A stretch of 32,900 nucleotides of DNA. Origin: Pseudonocardia sp. 73-21. Lineage in GTDB: Bacteria > Actinomycetota > Actinomycetes > Mycobacteriales > Pseudonocardiaceae. The DNA lies in NCBI RefSeq assembly GCF_001899645.1, contig NZ_MKVV01000106.1, positions 1 through 32,900 of the forward strand, given 5' to 3'. The translations under genes were made by a program, and so were the position numbers. The notes below the pieces were generated by a model that had not been told where the DNA came from, did no database searches, and was given only the letters and a program-made list of their open reading frames with translations. Every line of letters begins with the position of its first letter. Positions within the stretch are counted from its first letter, which is position 1. Shown in pieces: positions 1-7,985 of the stretch.

Positions 1-98
1 CGCCGCACAGACGGCCTTGAGGGACCCTGACCGTCCCCAAGACTGCATACAGCGCTAATTCAGGAGCCTCCTAGGCCCGACGACGGGCGCCGCGGACG

Positions 99-442
99 GT
101 GCTGATGAGCCGGGCCGCGGGCAGCGCGAGCCCGGCGCCTACCGCGGAACCGTCGCTGATGCTGCTCGACGAGCCCACCGCCAGCCTCGACGACCGCGAC
201 GAGCAGGCGTTGAAGGACGCGATCGACGTGGCCGCGGCCGCGGAACGGACCCTGCTGATCATGGCGCACCGCCTGCCCACGGTGGTGGACACCGACCAGA
301 TCGTCGTGCTCGACGAGGGCCGCGTGGTGGCCATCGACGAGGGCCGCGTGGTGGCCACCGGCACCCACGCGCAGCTGCTCCCGCACAGCCCGCTCCACGC
401 GGAGCCGGCCCGCTCCCGGCCGCTCGTCCGACCGCGGGTCAC
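99..442 (+). pseudogene. Degraded ABC-transporter ATPase C-terminal fragment
   Basis: The frame from 99 reads as the end of an ABC nucleotide-binding domain: Walker B and D-loop (LMLLDEPTASLDD), then the switch histidine (LLIMAHRLPTVVDTDQIVVLDEGRVVA). Walker A, the Q-loop and most of the domain are absent. The LSGGQ-type signature expected just before Walker B is not readable in this frame; a scrambled GRGQRE trace appears in another frame at about 113-130, suggesting frameshifts. A 24-base unit is tandemly duplicated at 311-334 and 335-358, repeating DEGRVVA. After about 442 the frame runs antisense through the AI-2E permease gene to a stop at 542 and loses ABC similarity. What is seen is the motif set; that it is a dead gene relic is inferred from the missing parts. 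A fragment of a functional gene starting left of the window is unlikely, because the frame is closed upstream. Confidence 0.7.
311..358 (+). repeat. 24-bp tandem duplication inside the ABC relic
   Basis: Two adjacent 24-base copies (311-334 and 335-358) differ at one base. They encode DEGRVVAI and DEGRVVAT in frame. Intact ABC ATPases have this segment once, so the duplication probably arose after the gene stopped being selected. Confidence 0.85.
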
Positions 443-1665
443 AGGTCCGCCTCGCGGTCGAGGCCGGCGTCGGCGGGTCCGCTGTCCTCGGGCTCGCTGG
501 TGTGCACGTCCTCGGGCGCGACGTGGCGGTCGAGCGGGCTGAGCAGCGAGCGGATCCCGGAGTTGAGCACCGCCAGCAGCGGCACCGCGAGCAGCGCACC
601 AGCGATGCCGCCGACGAGCAGCCCGGTGGCCACGGCCAGCACCACCGCGAGCGGGTGCAGCTTGACCGCCCGCCCCAGCAGCAGCGGCTGCAGGATGTGG
701 CTTTCCAGCTGCATCACCGCGATCACGATGGCCAGCACGATCAGCGCCGACACGAAGCCCTGCGACACCAGGGCGACGAGCACGGCGACCCCGCCGGCCA
801 CCACCGCCCCGATGATCGGGACGAACGCGCCCAGCAGCACCAGCGCCGCGAGCGGCAGGGCGAGCGGCACGCCGAGCAGCCCCACGCCGAGCCCGATCGC
901 CACCGCGTCGACGACGGCGACCGCCCCGGTGGCGCGGGTGTAGCTCACCAGTGCGGCCAGCCCGCGCCGGCCGGCCACGTCGACCCGCGCCCGCGCCGTA
1001 CGAGGGGCGACCTTCGTCAGGAACGTCCAGATCTGGGAGCCGCCGTACAGGAAGAAGATCAGCGTGAAGATCATCAGCAGGACCTCGGTGAACAGCTCGC
1101 CGATCGTCGCCGCCGTGGTGAGCGCACTCGTCGCGATCGACGCCTGGTTGGCGTTCACGGCCGCGAGCAGCTGCTGCGGGATGTCGCCGAGCTGCTGCGG
1201 GCTCAGCCGGAGCGGTCCGTCGGTGAGCCAGCGCGTCATCTCCCCGACGCTCGTGGCCAGCTGGGCCCCCAGCTGGGGTGCCCCGCTCACGAACGTCATC
1301 ACGACGAACGTCAGGAGCCCGCCGAGCACGGCGAGCCCGCCGACCACCACGAGCGCCGTGGCCACGCCGCGCGGCACCCGCCGCACGACCAACGCGTGGA
1401 CCAGCGGGTCGAGCAGCGCGGCGAGCAGCAGGGCGATGGCCACCGGCACCACGATCGGCGACAGGTACGCCACCACTGTGCCCAGCACGAACAGGGCGGC
1501 CGCCACCACGAGCAACCGCCAGCCGATGGCGGCGGCGATCCGCAGCGGCCGCGGTACCAGGGTGGGCGTGGGCGTGAGGATGGGGGTGGGGGCCGCCACC
1601 ATGCGCCGGGGCGTCGGCGCATGGACGTGCCCGTCCGGAGCCTCTCTCGTCTGTCCGTCCGGCAC
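439..1665 (-). CDS. AI-2E family transporter (PF01594-type permease)
   Basis: A 408-residue integral membrane protein of the AI-2E/PerM superfamily (formerly UPF0118). The hydrophilic, Pro/Thr-rich N-terminus (about 1-38) precedes paired membrane segments at about 43-95 and 105-130, a central soluble loop, and a C-terminal block of hydrophobic helices (about 215-375). The C-terminal block includes the conserved pattern VPIIGAVVAG and later ESHILQPLLLGRAVKLHPLAV, typical of the family. The acidic tail (from about 385) is variable. The family exports small molecules or ions (AI-2 in some members, sodium/proton antiport in others); the substrate here cannot be read from sequence. The GTG start at 1665 is chosen because GGGAG lies 7 bases upstream; an internal ATG at 1602 is the alternative. 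It follows an mptB-like gene on the same strand but is separated from it by a strong hairpin. Confidence 0.9.
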   Translation of the reverse strand: MPDGQTREAPDGHVHAPTPRRMVAAPTPILTPTPTLVPRPLRIAAAIGWRLLVVAAALFVLGTVVAYLSPIVVPVAIALLLAALLDPLVHALVVRRVPRGVATALVVVGGLAVLGGLLTFVVMTFVSGAPQLGAQLATSVGEMTRWLTDGPLRLSPQQLGDIPQQLLAAVNANQASIATSALTTAATIGELFTEVLLMIFTLIFFLYGGSQIWTFLTKVAPRTARARVDVAGRRGLAALVSYTRATGAVAVVDAVAIGLGVGLLGVPLALPLAALVLLGAFVPIIGAVVAGGVAVLVALVSQGFVSALIVLAIVIAVMQLESHILQPLLLGRAVKLHPLAVVLAVATGLLVGGIAGALLAVPLLAVLNSGIRSLLSPLDRHVAPEDVHTSEPEDSGPADAGLDREADL

Positions 1666-1709
1666 GTCGGGCTCCCGTCTCCGGGGCGCGTGGCCCCACC
1701 TGGAGACAT

Positions 1710-1738
1710 CGGGTACCCGGTCCCGGCCCGGGTACCCG
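1710..1738. terminator. Strong hairpin after the mptB-like gene
   Basis: CGGGTACCCGG (1710-1720) pairs perfectly with CCGGGTACCCG (1728-1738), giving an 11-bp stem and a 7-base loop. The two arms are also near-direct repeats (CGGGTACCCGGT twice), because each arm is itself palindromic. It sits immediately after the mptB-like stop codon on the minus strand. There is no U tract, as is common in GC-rich actinobacteria. It may instead be an operator or mRNA-stabilising structure. Confidence 0.6.
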
Positions 1739-1740
1739 GT

Positions 1741-3300
1741 TCACCGACCGAATTGCTCCGAATGCCGAGGTCGCAGCGCGCGACCCTCCGCCAGCAGGAC
1801 GACCCCGAACACCGCGGCCGCGGCGACGACCGCGGTCGGCAGCTGGTAGACGTGGAAGCCGAAGTCGGACCCCGACGGCACGGTCACCACCGCGAGCACC
1901 GCCGACGCCGCGAGCGCGGTGCGCCGGAAGCGGGGCAGGGCGGCCGTCGCCGCCATCGGCACCACCGCCCACAGCAGGTACCACGGCTGCAGCGACGGGC
2001 CCAGCACCACCACGGCGGCCGTGCCGGCGGCGAGGCCGGCCAGCGGGTCGAGCCGCCCGCGCAGTGCGGCCAGGAGCAGCCGGATGCAGATCACGGCCGC
2101 CGCGGCCCCGCCGACGAGCTGGCTCACCCCCAGCACCGACGCGGTGTGGTCGCCGAGCCCGGCGAGGACGCCGAACCCGCCCGCGAGCAGGCCGAGGTCG
2201 GTCATCGGCGACATCCAGCTCAGGGCGAGCCCGGGCACGTAGAGGGCACCGAGCCACGCCCACCCGACCCCCGCGATGTCCGACAGCACCGTGTCGACCA
2301 CCACCGTGACGGCCAGGAGCACCACCGCGACCTTCGCGACGTCGGGGAGCCGGCCGCCCCGGCCCTGCGCCCACGCGATCCCGAGGAACCCGAGGGCGAG
2401 CAACGCCGGCAGCTTGACCGCCGACGCGCAGACGACCACCGCGGCCCCGGCCAGGAGGTGCGGGTCGAGCAACCGGTTCCCTGCCCGCAGCCCGATCTCC
2501 ACCCCCACGAGCAGCAGCCCCAGCATCAGGGCGTCGTTGTGGGCGCCGCTCACGACGTGGAACAGCATCAGCGGGTTGGCCGCACCCAGCCAGAGCGCCC
2601 GGTCGGCGGCCACGCCGAAGCGTCGCGCCAGCCGGGGCAGCGCCCACGCGACCGCGGCGAGTCCGGCCAGCGCGACCGCGCGGTGGGCGAGCACGCCGAG
2701 CACCACGTCGTCACCGCTGAGGCGGGAGATGCCGTGGGCCAGCATGAGGAACAGCGGCCCGTACGGGGACGGGGTGTCGCGCCACAGGGTCGGGATGCTG
2801 CGCACCAGCGGGTCGTCGACGCCGAGCCCGGCCGCGGGGCTCACGACCGACGGGTTCAGCCCCCGGCTCAGGAGAGCCCCCTGCGCGAGGTAGCTGTAGA
2901 CGTCCCGGGAGAACAGCGGCGGAGCCAGGGCCAGCGGCGCCGCCCACGTCACGGCGGTGCGCACCAGCCCGGACCCCGGCCGCGTGTGCGGGTCGCGGGG
3001 CATCAGCGCGACCCGCACCCACGCGAGCACGAGCAGCCCCATGCCGGCGTAGGTGAGCGCGATCGCCAGCGTGTCGTTGCGGGCGGGCAGACCCAGTACC
3101 CGCACCCCGAACAGCGGGTTCGGCACGGGCAGCGCACCGGCGCCCAGTGAGCCGACGGCCATCAGCAGCGCCCCGGTGAGCCCGAGGCGCCGTGCGGCGG
3201 CGAGGTCCCCGACGAAGCCGAGGACGACGGCCGGACGGCGTACCAGGTCCCGGGGAACGGGGCCGTGCCTGCGCTGGTCCACGCCCCTCCATCGGTCCAT
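1741..3300 (-). CDS. mptB: MptB-like polyprenol-phosphomannose-dependent alpha-1,6-mannosyltransferase
   Basis: A GT-C type membrane glycosyltransferase of about 519 residues with more than ten hydrophobic segments. The diagnostic region follows the first membrane helices: SRDVYSYLAQGALLSRGLNPY-like sequence (here ending GLNPSVVSPA), then DTPSPYGPLFLMLA and NPLMLFHVVSGAHNDALMLG. These are characteristic of the mycobacterial/corynebacterial MptA/MptB families, in which the Asp after the first extracytoplasmic loop (RDVYSY) is catalytic. In that group the enzyme extends the mannan backbone of lipomannan using polyprenol-phosphate mannose on the outer membrane face. The start is uncertain: an in-frame ATG at 3372 would add 24 polar residues, but the ATG at 3300 fits the family better. 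The 3' end abuts a hairpin. Confidence 0.85.
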   Translation of the reverse strand: MDRWRGVDQRRHGPVPRDLVRRPAVVLGFVGDLAAARRLGLTGALLMAVGSLGAGALPVPNPLFGVRVLGLPARNDTLAIALTYAGMGLLVLAWVRVALMPRDPHTRPGSGLVRTAVTWAAPLALAPPLFSRDVYSYLAQGALLSRGLNPSVVSPAAGLGVDDPLVRSIPTLWRDTPSPYGPLFLMLAHGISRLSGDDVVLGVLAHRAVALAGLAAVAWALPRLARRFGVAADRALWLGAANPLMLFHVVSGAHNDALMLGLLLVGVEIGLRAGNRLLDPHLLAGAAVVVCASAVKLPALLALGFLGIAWAQGRGGRLPDVAKVAVVLLAVTVVVDTVLSDIAGVGWAWLGALYVPGLALSWMSPMTDLGLLAGGFGVLAGLGDHTASVLGVSQLVGGAAAAVICIRLLLAALRGRLDPLAGLAAGTAAVVVLGPSLQPWYLLWAVVPMAATAALPRFRRTALAASAVLAVVTVPSGSDFGFHVYQLPTAVVAAAAVFGVVLLAEGRALRPRHSEQFGR

Positions 3301-3430
3301 CCGGCGGCACCCCGCGGGATCGCGGCCCGGCTGATCATTGGACCACGTCGTGATGACAGGTACCCGTTCCACCCTCCGTCAACCGCCCGCAGGTACGGCG
3401 ACGCGGGGACCGGCGGCGCACACTGCCACG

Positions 3431-3634
3431 ATGACGACCGACCCCGGCCCCGCCTACCCGCCGATCGACCCGGACGAGCCCGTCCCCGACGATCCCGCCG
3501 AGCTCTCCCCGGACACCCCCGACACGCTCCCGCCGGCGCCGGCCGAACCGGCGCCCGACGGCCCCGGCAGCCCGGACAGCCCGGACGACCCGGACGACCC
3601 GGACGGCCCCGAGCCGGTACTCGCCGTCCCCTGA
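3431..3634 (+). CDS. Small acidic Pro/Asp/Gly-rich hypothetical protein
   Basis: A 67-codon frame beginning ATG at 3431 (an upstream in-frame ATG at 3338 would make 98 residues). Composition is almost entirely Pro, Asp, Gly, Glu and Ala, with a PDSPDDPDDPDGPEP repeat-like tail; there is no hydrophobic core, so it would be disordered. Nearly every third codon position is G or C, which supports coding. No clear ribosome-binding site precedes the start. A GC hairpin lies 24 bases after the stop. It is divergent from the mptB-like gene. The function is unknown, and low-complexity DNA read by chance remains possible. Confidence 0.45.
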   Translation: MTTDPGPAYPPIDPDEPVPDDPAELSPDTPDTLPPAPAEPAPDGPGSPDSPDDPDDPDGPEPVLAVP

Positions 3635-3657
3635 CCGCCCGGACGACCCGGCCGCGG

Positions 3658-3680
3658 CGCCCCCGGACCGGGCGGGGGCG
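3658..3680 (+). terminator. GC-rich hairpin downstream of the small acidic ORF
   Basis: CGCCCCC (3658-3664) pairs with GGGGGCG (3674-3680) around a 9-base loop. It lies between the small ORF stop and the first GAF-ANTAR gene. It could terminate the former or form part of the leader of the latter. Confidence 0.5.
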
Positions 3681-3698
3681 GCACGGCGAGTAGCGTCA

Positions 3699-3715
3699 CG
3701 ACACCGTCGGTGTCG
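3699..3715. promoter_or_regulatory. Perfect inverted repeat upstream of the GAF-ANTAR pair
   Basis: CGACACC-GTC-GGTGTCG, a 7-bp perfect inverted repeat with a 3-base centre, lies 78 bases before the GTG start of the first GAF-ANTAR gene. It could be a protein-binding operator or a leader RNA hairpin. ANTAR proteins bind paired hairpins with hexaloops; the 3-base loop here is not that class, so autoregulation by ANTAR binding is not supported by shape. Confidence 0.4.
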
Positions 3716-3793
3716 ATCGAGTCCCGTCGTGGTCGCATGCGGCCGTGAGCATGTCGAGAGACGGGACCACCCGCACGATGAGCACAGGCCGCC

Positions 3794-4519
3794 GTGGCTG
3801 AGCTGGGCACGGTCACCCGGGCCCTGCTGGGCATGGTCCGCGACGGGGACGACGAGCGCGCGCTGGCGGGGCGCATCTGCCGGGCCTGCGTGGACGGGCT
3901 GGACGTGGACGGCGCGGCGATCTCGCTGTTCACCGCGCACGACTCCCGCCAGACCCTGTGGGCCACCGACGCGGTGGCCGAACTGCTGGAGGAGCTCCAG
4001 TTCGCCCTCGGGCAGGGAGCGTGCATGGAGGCCGCCACCACCGGGCGCCCCGTCCTGGTCGCGGACGTGCACCGCCCCGCCGACACGGTCCGGTGGCCGA
4101 TCTTCGCCGCGGCCGTCGTCGACCAGACGCCGGTGCGCGCCCTCTTCGCCCTGCCGCTGCAGTGGGGTGCGGTCAACCTCGGCGTGCTCGACCTCTACCG
4201 GGCCACCCCCGGCGGTCTCAGCGACCCCCAGTGGCGCGACGCACGGGGCGCCGTCGACACGGCGGCGCTGATGATCCTCGGCCTGCGCACCGACCCCGAC
4301 GCGGGCGTCGACGGCGCAGGCGGGTGGCTCGACCACACGACCGGCCACCGGGCCGAGATCCACCAGGCCACCGGGATGGTGCTGGCCCAGCTGGGCATCG
4401 GCCCGACCGACGCCCTCGCCCGCCTGCGCGGCCACGCCTTCGCCCACCAGCGGCCGCTCATCGACGTGGCGCGCGACGTCGTGGCCCGACGCATGGTGTT
4501 CACCGAGGACATGATCTAG
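3794..4519 (+). CDS. GAF-ANTAR sensor/RNA-binding antiterminator (first copy)
   Basis: A 241-residue cytoplasmic protein. Residues about 1-155 form a GAF domain (DGAAISLFTAH, LGQGACMEAATTGRPVLVADV, ALPLQWGAVNLGVLDLYR). Residues about 185-240 form an ANTAR helical domain (HQATGMVLAQLGIGPTDALARLRGHAF, then LIDVARDVVARRM). GAF-ANTAR proteins sense a small ligand and bind nascent RNA hairpins to prevent transcription termination. The GTG at 3794 is the first possible start, since a stop in the same frame lies at 3779-3781. It is followed after 34 bases by a second GAF-ANTAR gene, and the pair probably forms an operon. The ligand and RNA targets are unknown. Confidence 0.9.
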   Translation: MAELGTVTRALLGMVRDGDDERALAGRICRACVDGLDVDGAAISLFTAHDSRQTLWATDAVAELLEELQFALGQGACMEAATTGRPVLVADVHRPADTVRWPIFAAAVVDQTPVRALFALPLQWGAVNLGVLDLYRATPGGLSDPQWRDARGAVDTAALMILGLRTDPDAGVDGAGGWLDHTTGHRAEIHQATGMVLAQLGIGPTDALARLRGHAFAHQRPLIDVARDVVARRMVFTEDMI

Positions 4520-4553
4520 ACCGATGGACCAGCGACCGGAAGGGAGGTCCGGC

Positions 4554-5306
4554 ATGAGCGGGCCCGCACGTGAGCACCGGGTCGGACAGGCGTTCGTCGC
4601 GCTGGCCGACACCCTCGTCGACGACTACGACATCATCGACCTGCTGGACCAGCTCGTCGGCCACTGCGTGGACCTGCTGGACGCCGACGCCGCCGGGCTG
4701 CTGCTCGCCGACGGAGGCGGACAGCTGCGGCTGGTCGCCGCGTCCAGCGAGGACGCCCAGACGACGGAGCTGCTGCAGCTCCAGGCGGACGAGGGACCGT
4801 GCCTGGAGTCCTACCGCACCGTCGGACAGGTCCGGGTGCCCGATCTCGCCGAGATGTCGGCCCGCTGGCCGGTCTTCGCGGCCGCCGTGCAGCGCGCGGG
4901 CGCCTTCCGGTCGGTGCACGCCATCCCGCTGCGCCTGCGCGGCCAGGCCATCGGTGCCCTCAACCTGTTCCACGGCGTTCCCGGCGCGCTCCCGGAAGCC
5001 GACCTCGCCCTGGGCCAGGCCCTCGCCGACGTGGCCACGATCGGGATCCTGTCGGAGCGGGCCGTCCGCCGCGGCGAGGTGCTCACCGAGCAGCTGCAGA
5101 CCGCTCTGAACAGCCGGGTCGTCGTCGAGCAGGCCAAGGGGGTCATCGCGCAGCGCCTGGGGCTGCCGATGGACGCCGCGTTCGACCGGTTGCGCCGCTT
5201 CGCGCGCGCCCGCAACCTGCGCCTGGCCGAGGTGGCCCGGCGGGTTGTCGCCGGCGAGCTCGACCCCGCGGGGCTGGGCAGCCGGGGCTCCCGGTCCCCG
5301 CAGTAG
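4554..5306 (+). CDS. GAF-ANTAR sensor/RNA-binding antiterminator (second copy)
   Basis: A 250-residue paralogue of the preceding gene. The GAF domain spans about 10-165 (LLDADAAGLLLADGGGQLRL, DEGPCLESYRTVGQVRVPDL, SVHAIPLRLRGQAIGALNLF). The ANTAR domain spans about 180-240 and is canonical (NSRVVVEQAKGVIAQRLGL, then DAAFDRLRRFARARNLRLAEVARRVV). The ATG at 4554 has AGGGAGG 6 bases upstream; an earlier in-frame ATG at 4524 lacks such a site. The two copies have diverged strongly outside the structural motifs, so they probably sense different ligands or act on different RNAs. Their order, spacing and strand suggest co-transcription, possibly with the phosphatase gene downstream. Confidence 0.92.
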   Translation: MSGPAREHRVGQAFVALADTLVDDYDIIDLLDQLVGHCVDLLDADAAGLLLADGGGQLRLVAASSEDAQTTELLQLQADEGPCLESYRTVGQVRVPDLAEMSARWPVFAAAVQRAGAFRSVHAIPLRLRGQAIGALNLFHGVPGALPEADLALGQALADVATIGILSERAVRRGEVLTEQLQTALNSRVVVEQAKGVIAQRLGLPMDAAFDRLRRFARARNLRLAEVARRVVAGELDPAGLGSRGSRSPQ

Positions 5307-5416
5307 CCGCACGGGGCCGCGGGGTGGGCCCGGGGTGGGCCGCGGTGGCCACCGCGCACGCTCCGTGGACCATGATGGGCGCAACGGCCAACGGCCGTGA
5401 CAGGGAGCGGGGCGGC

Positions 5417-6718
5417 GTGGCGGGGCATCGGACCGGGGTGGAGGCCCCCCAGCGGGTGACCGCCGTCCACGCGACCAGGCTCCTCGAGTCCGGTCCCGAG
5501 GAGGCGTTCAACCGGCTCACCCGGCTCGCATCCACGATGCTCGGCACCCCGATGGTCGCGCTGACCGTCGTCGACGACGTCCGGTCGTTCCTGAAGGGCG
5601 CCCCCGATCCGGCGCTGCTCACCGGCCCGGACGGCACCTTCGAGGTGCCGGTCGAGGAATCCGCCTGCCAGGTCGTGATCGACACCGGTGAGATCGTCTG
5701 CGCCCCGGACGTCCGCCAGGACCCGCGGCTGCGCGACCTCCCGCAGATCCACGTCTTCGGCGCGGTGTCCTGGTTGGGGGTTCCCGTCCTGGGCCCGGAC
5801 GGGCTGGTGCTGGGCAACCTCTGCGCCATGGACAGCGTGGTGCGGGACTGGACGGAGCTGCACCTGGAGACCCTGCGCACCCTGGCCCTCGCCGCGAGCG
5901 GGGAGATCGCCCTGCGGCTCGCCCTGCGGGCGGCCGACCGGCACGCGGTCGAGGCGGCCGAGCTCGCCGCGACGCTGCAGGAGAGCCTGATCCCGAGCCG
6001 TCCGCCCCGCCTGACCGGCGCCGTGATCGGCGCGCGGTTCCAGCCGGGCGGCTCCGGCGTCGAGGTCATGGGCGACTTCTACGACGTGGTCCCGGTCCTC
6101 GGCGGCTTCGGCGTCGTCATCGGGGACGTCTGCGGCAAGGGCGCCGCCGCGGCGCGCACCACCGCCATGGCGCGCTCGGCCGTCCGCACCGCCGCCCACT
6201 CCGAGACCGACCCGGCGAAGGTCCTCGCCACCCTCAACGAGGTGCTGCACGTCTGGTTCGACGGCCGGATCAGCTTCGTCACCGCCCTCTACGCCACGTT
6301 CACCCGGCCCGCGGACGTGCCGGCCGGTTCCTGGCGGGTGACGCTGGCCAGTGGCGGGCACCCTCCGGCGTTCGTCCGCCGCGCCGACGGCCGGGTGGAG
6401 CAGCTGGCCGGGGGCGGCCGGGTGCTGGGCATCGCCGCCGAGTCGGTGGTCGGATGCCAGAGCGTCGTCCTGGGCGCGGGTGACAGCCTCGTGCTCCACA
6501 CCGACGGCATCACCGAGGCGCACGGCATCGGGGCCGTCGAGCAGCTCGACGACACCGGCGTGACCGACGCCCTCACCCGGTGCGCCCCCGGCGCGGACGC
6601 CGACACGCTCGCCGCCGCGCTCGTCGACGCGGCCAACCACCAGACCGGCCCCACCCCGACCGACGACATCGGGGTCGTGGTGGTCCGCATCGACCCGTCG
6701 GCCCGCCCCGCCGGCTGA
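5417..6718 (+). CDS. GAF domain-containing SpoIIE-type PP2C serine phosphatase
   Basis: A 433-residue protein with an N-terminal GAF domain (about 20-170: TMLGTPMVALTVVDDVRSFLKG, ESACQVVIDTGE, WLGVPVLGPDGLVLGNLCAMD). A linker helix follows, ending LQESLIPSRPP, which is typical of RsbU-like proteins, then a PP2C/SpoIIE phosphatase domain (about 200-430). Metal-binding motifs are visible: EVMGDFYDVV, VIGDVCGKGAAAA, LHTDGITEA and PTDDIGVVVV. Such proteins dephosphorylate anti-anti-sigma STAS proteins in partner-switching pathways. The GTG at 5417 is preceded by AGGGAG 9 bases upstream; an in-frame ATG at 5372 is the alternative. A STAS gene lies convergently downstream, a plausible substrate. 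No anti-sigma kinase or sigma factor is present in the window. Confidence 0.92.
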   Translation: MAGHRTGVEAPQRVTAVHATRLLESGPEEAFNRLTRLASTMLGTPMVALTVVDDVRSFLKGAPDPALLTGPDGTFEVPVEESACQVVIDTGEIVCAPDVRQDPRLRDLPQIHVFGAVSWLGVPVLGPDGLVLGNLCAMDSVVRDWTELHLETLRTLALAASGEIALRLALRAADRHAVEAAELAATLQESLIPSRPPRLTGAVIGARFQPGGSGVEVMGDFYDVVPVLGGFGVVIGDVCGKGAAAARTTAMARSAVRTAAHSETDPAKVLATLNEVLHVWFDGRISFVTALYATFTRPADVPAGSWRVTLASGGHPPAFVRRADGRVEQLAGGGRVLGIAAESVVGCQSVVLGAGDSLVLHTDGITEAHGIGAVEQLDDTGVTDALTRCAPGADADTLAAALVDAANHQTGPTPTDDIGVVVVRIDPSARPAG

Positions 6719-6834
6719 GCCCGGTCGTCCGGCGCGGTCCGGCGCGCCTGGGGGTTCGTCAGAAGTCGAGCACTCCCCGTGTCAGCCAGGTCGTCGTCGT
6801 CCGCCGGCGAATCTCAGGTCCATTCGGCGCACCC

Positions 6835-6863
6835 GAGGTCGCATTCACCGTAGAAGCGACCTC
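6835..6863. terminator. Bidirectional hairpin between phosphatase and STAS genes
   Basis: GAGGTCGC (6835-6842) and GCGACCTC (6856-6863) form a perfect 8-bp stem with a 13-base loop. It lies in the 167-bp gap between two converging genes, where a shared terminator is expected. Confidence 0.5.
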
Positions 6864-6885
6864 CGACCGCCGTCAGGACAACCCG

Positions 6886-7260
6886 TCACGTTCCCGTGTC
6901 GCGGAGGAACCCGTTCACGTCGGGACAGGTGTGGAACAGCCCGAGCACGCCGGTCACCTGCAGCGGACGTTCGACGACGCGGCACCCCGGCGGCACGAGC
7001 AGGTGCAGCCGGGTGGGGCCGTCCCGGGTAACGTCGAGGGCGGCGACCAGGGCCTGGATCCCACTCGAGCCCATGAACGTCACACCGGCCAGGTCCAGCA
7101 CGAGATGGGCCGGCCCGAGACGGGCGGCGGCCCGGATGCGACCGGTCAGGTGGGGGGCGGTGAGCATGTCCAGATCGCCCTCCACGGTCAGCATCAGCAC
7201 ACCCGGACGCAACCACTCCGCCGCATCGGCGTCTCCGGAAACCTCGATCGGGAGTTCCAC
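6886..7260 (-). CDS. STAS-domain anti-anti-sigma factor
   Basis: A 124-residue single-domain STAS protein: a beta strand (LMLTVEGDLDMLTAPHLTGRI), then LVLDLAGVTFMGSSGIQALVAAL, the loop carrying the phosphorylatable serine (S65 or S66). The usual MDSSG motif is MGSSG here: the Asp before the serines is Gly. In the family the unphosphorylated form captures an anti-sigma kinase and releases a sigma factor. The start is GTG at 7260; only a weak purine-rich stretch precedes it. The convergent SpoIIE-type phosphatase is its natural candidate partner. Kinase and sigma factor must be encoded elsewhere if the pathway is complete. Confidence 0.9.
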   Translation of the reverse strand: MELPIEVSGDADAAEWLRPGVLMLTVEGDLDMLTAPHLTGRIRAAARLGPAHLVLDLAGVTFMGSSGIQALVAALDVTRDGPTRLHLLVPPGCRVVERPLQVTGVLGLFHTCPDVNGFLRDTGT

Positions 7261-7589
7261 AGAATCCGCTCACTTTCACGACGATCGGAACTGGCGGTGG
7301 CTGTGGTCTCAACCGACGGCCGACCGTAGCGGGAATAGCCGGGGACAGCGACACCGGCACGCCTTTCCGCGGCTGCGGTCACGCGCAGGAACCATTCCCT
7401 TCCGGAGAGCACAGGCCAGGATGGGCGTCCGGCAGAATGCGCGCGGTGCCGACCACAGCCCGTCGCCACCTGCCCGATCGGGTGAAGACCCCACCTTCCG
7501 ATAACGGGCCGACACCGCGGACCGATGGGCTAGTGATCGCACTCCCGATACCTACGCCCCTACGCCCCCTACGCCGAGGAGGTCGTCTC
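7261..7589. other. 329-bp divergent intergenic region
   Basis: This non-coding stretch separates the divergent STAS gene and the STAS-like gene. It must hold both promoters, but no convincing -35/-10 pair or alternative-sigma motif could be picked by eye. CTACGCCC-like units repeat three times at about 7553-7575, just before the ribosome-binding site of the right-hand gene. Open frames here have poor coding character. Confidence 0.5.
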
Positions 7590-7985
7590 GTGTCCGATGC
7601 CGTGAGCGGCATGGCGGAGCCGGACCAGCTGTTGGACGTCGCCGTGGACGATCTGGGCATCGTCCGGCTCACCTGGGTGCGCGGCCTGCGGATCACCGAG
7701 GAGCTGGCGAACCACGCGATGACGCTCGTCGACCGGGTCAACGGGAGTCACGAGCGTCCGCTCCTGGTCGACATGACCGGAACCGCGGCGCTGACCCGAC
7801 CGGCCCGGGTGACGTTCACGCGGAGGTGCTCGGCGTCGAGGATCGCGCTGCTCGGCCAGTCCCCGGTGGACCGGGTGATCGCCAACTTCGCCCTCGGCGT
7901 GAGCTCCGTGCCCGTGCCCACCCGGTTCTTCACCTCGGAGCCCTCGGCGGTCGCCTGGTTGCGCCATGACGACACGGGCGCCTGA
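7590..7985 (+). CDS. Small STAS/SpoIIAA-like protein
   Basis: A 131-residue protein starting GTG at 7590, with GAGGAGG (7576-7582) 7 bases upstream; the longer frame back to 7437 has no ribosome-binding site. The layout DDLGIVRLTWVRGLRITEELA, then RPLLVDMTGTAALTRPAR, then SRIALLGQSPVDRVIANFALG and TRFFTSEPSAVAWL matches the alternating strand-helix pattern of SpoIIAA/STAS-like proteins found widely in actinobacteria. The aspartate-methionine strand (LLVDM) corresponds to the STAS core, but there is no Ser-Ser-Gly phosphorylation loop. Its last 20 bases overlap the start of the GGDEF-EAL gene, so the two are probably translationally coupled and functionally linked. The exact role is unknown. 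Confidence 0.75.
   Translation: MSDAVSGMAEPDQLLDVAVDDLGIVRLTWVRGLRITEELANHAMTLVDRVNGSHERPLLVDMTGTAALTRPARVTFTRRCSASRIALLGQSPVDRVIANFALGVSSVPVPTRFFTSEPSAVAWLRHDDTGA

Noticed and set aside
1..98. Left-edge sequence including the near-palindrome CAGGAGCCTCCTAGG at 61-75
   Set aside because: Too short and isolated to support a promoter, terminator or gene end.
71..2647. 858-codon open frame on the minus strand (and an 882-codon plus-strand frame at 502-3150)
   Set aside because: Both are Arg/Ala/Gly/Pro or Arg/His/Gln-rich shadow frames over the AI-2E and mptB-like genes; GC-rich DNA opens such frames by chance, and the overlapping frames have clear family motifs.
3658..3715. Paired hairpins before the GAF-ANTAR genes as an ANTAR target RNA
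   Set aside because: ANTAR targets have two hairpins with hexanucleotide loops; these have 9- and 3-base loops, so the match fails.
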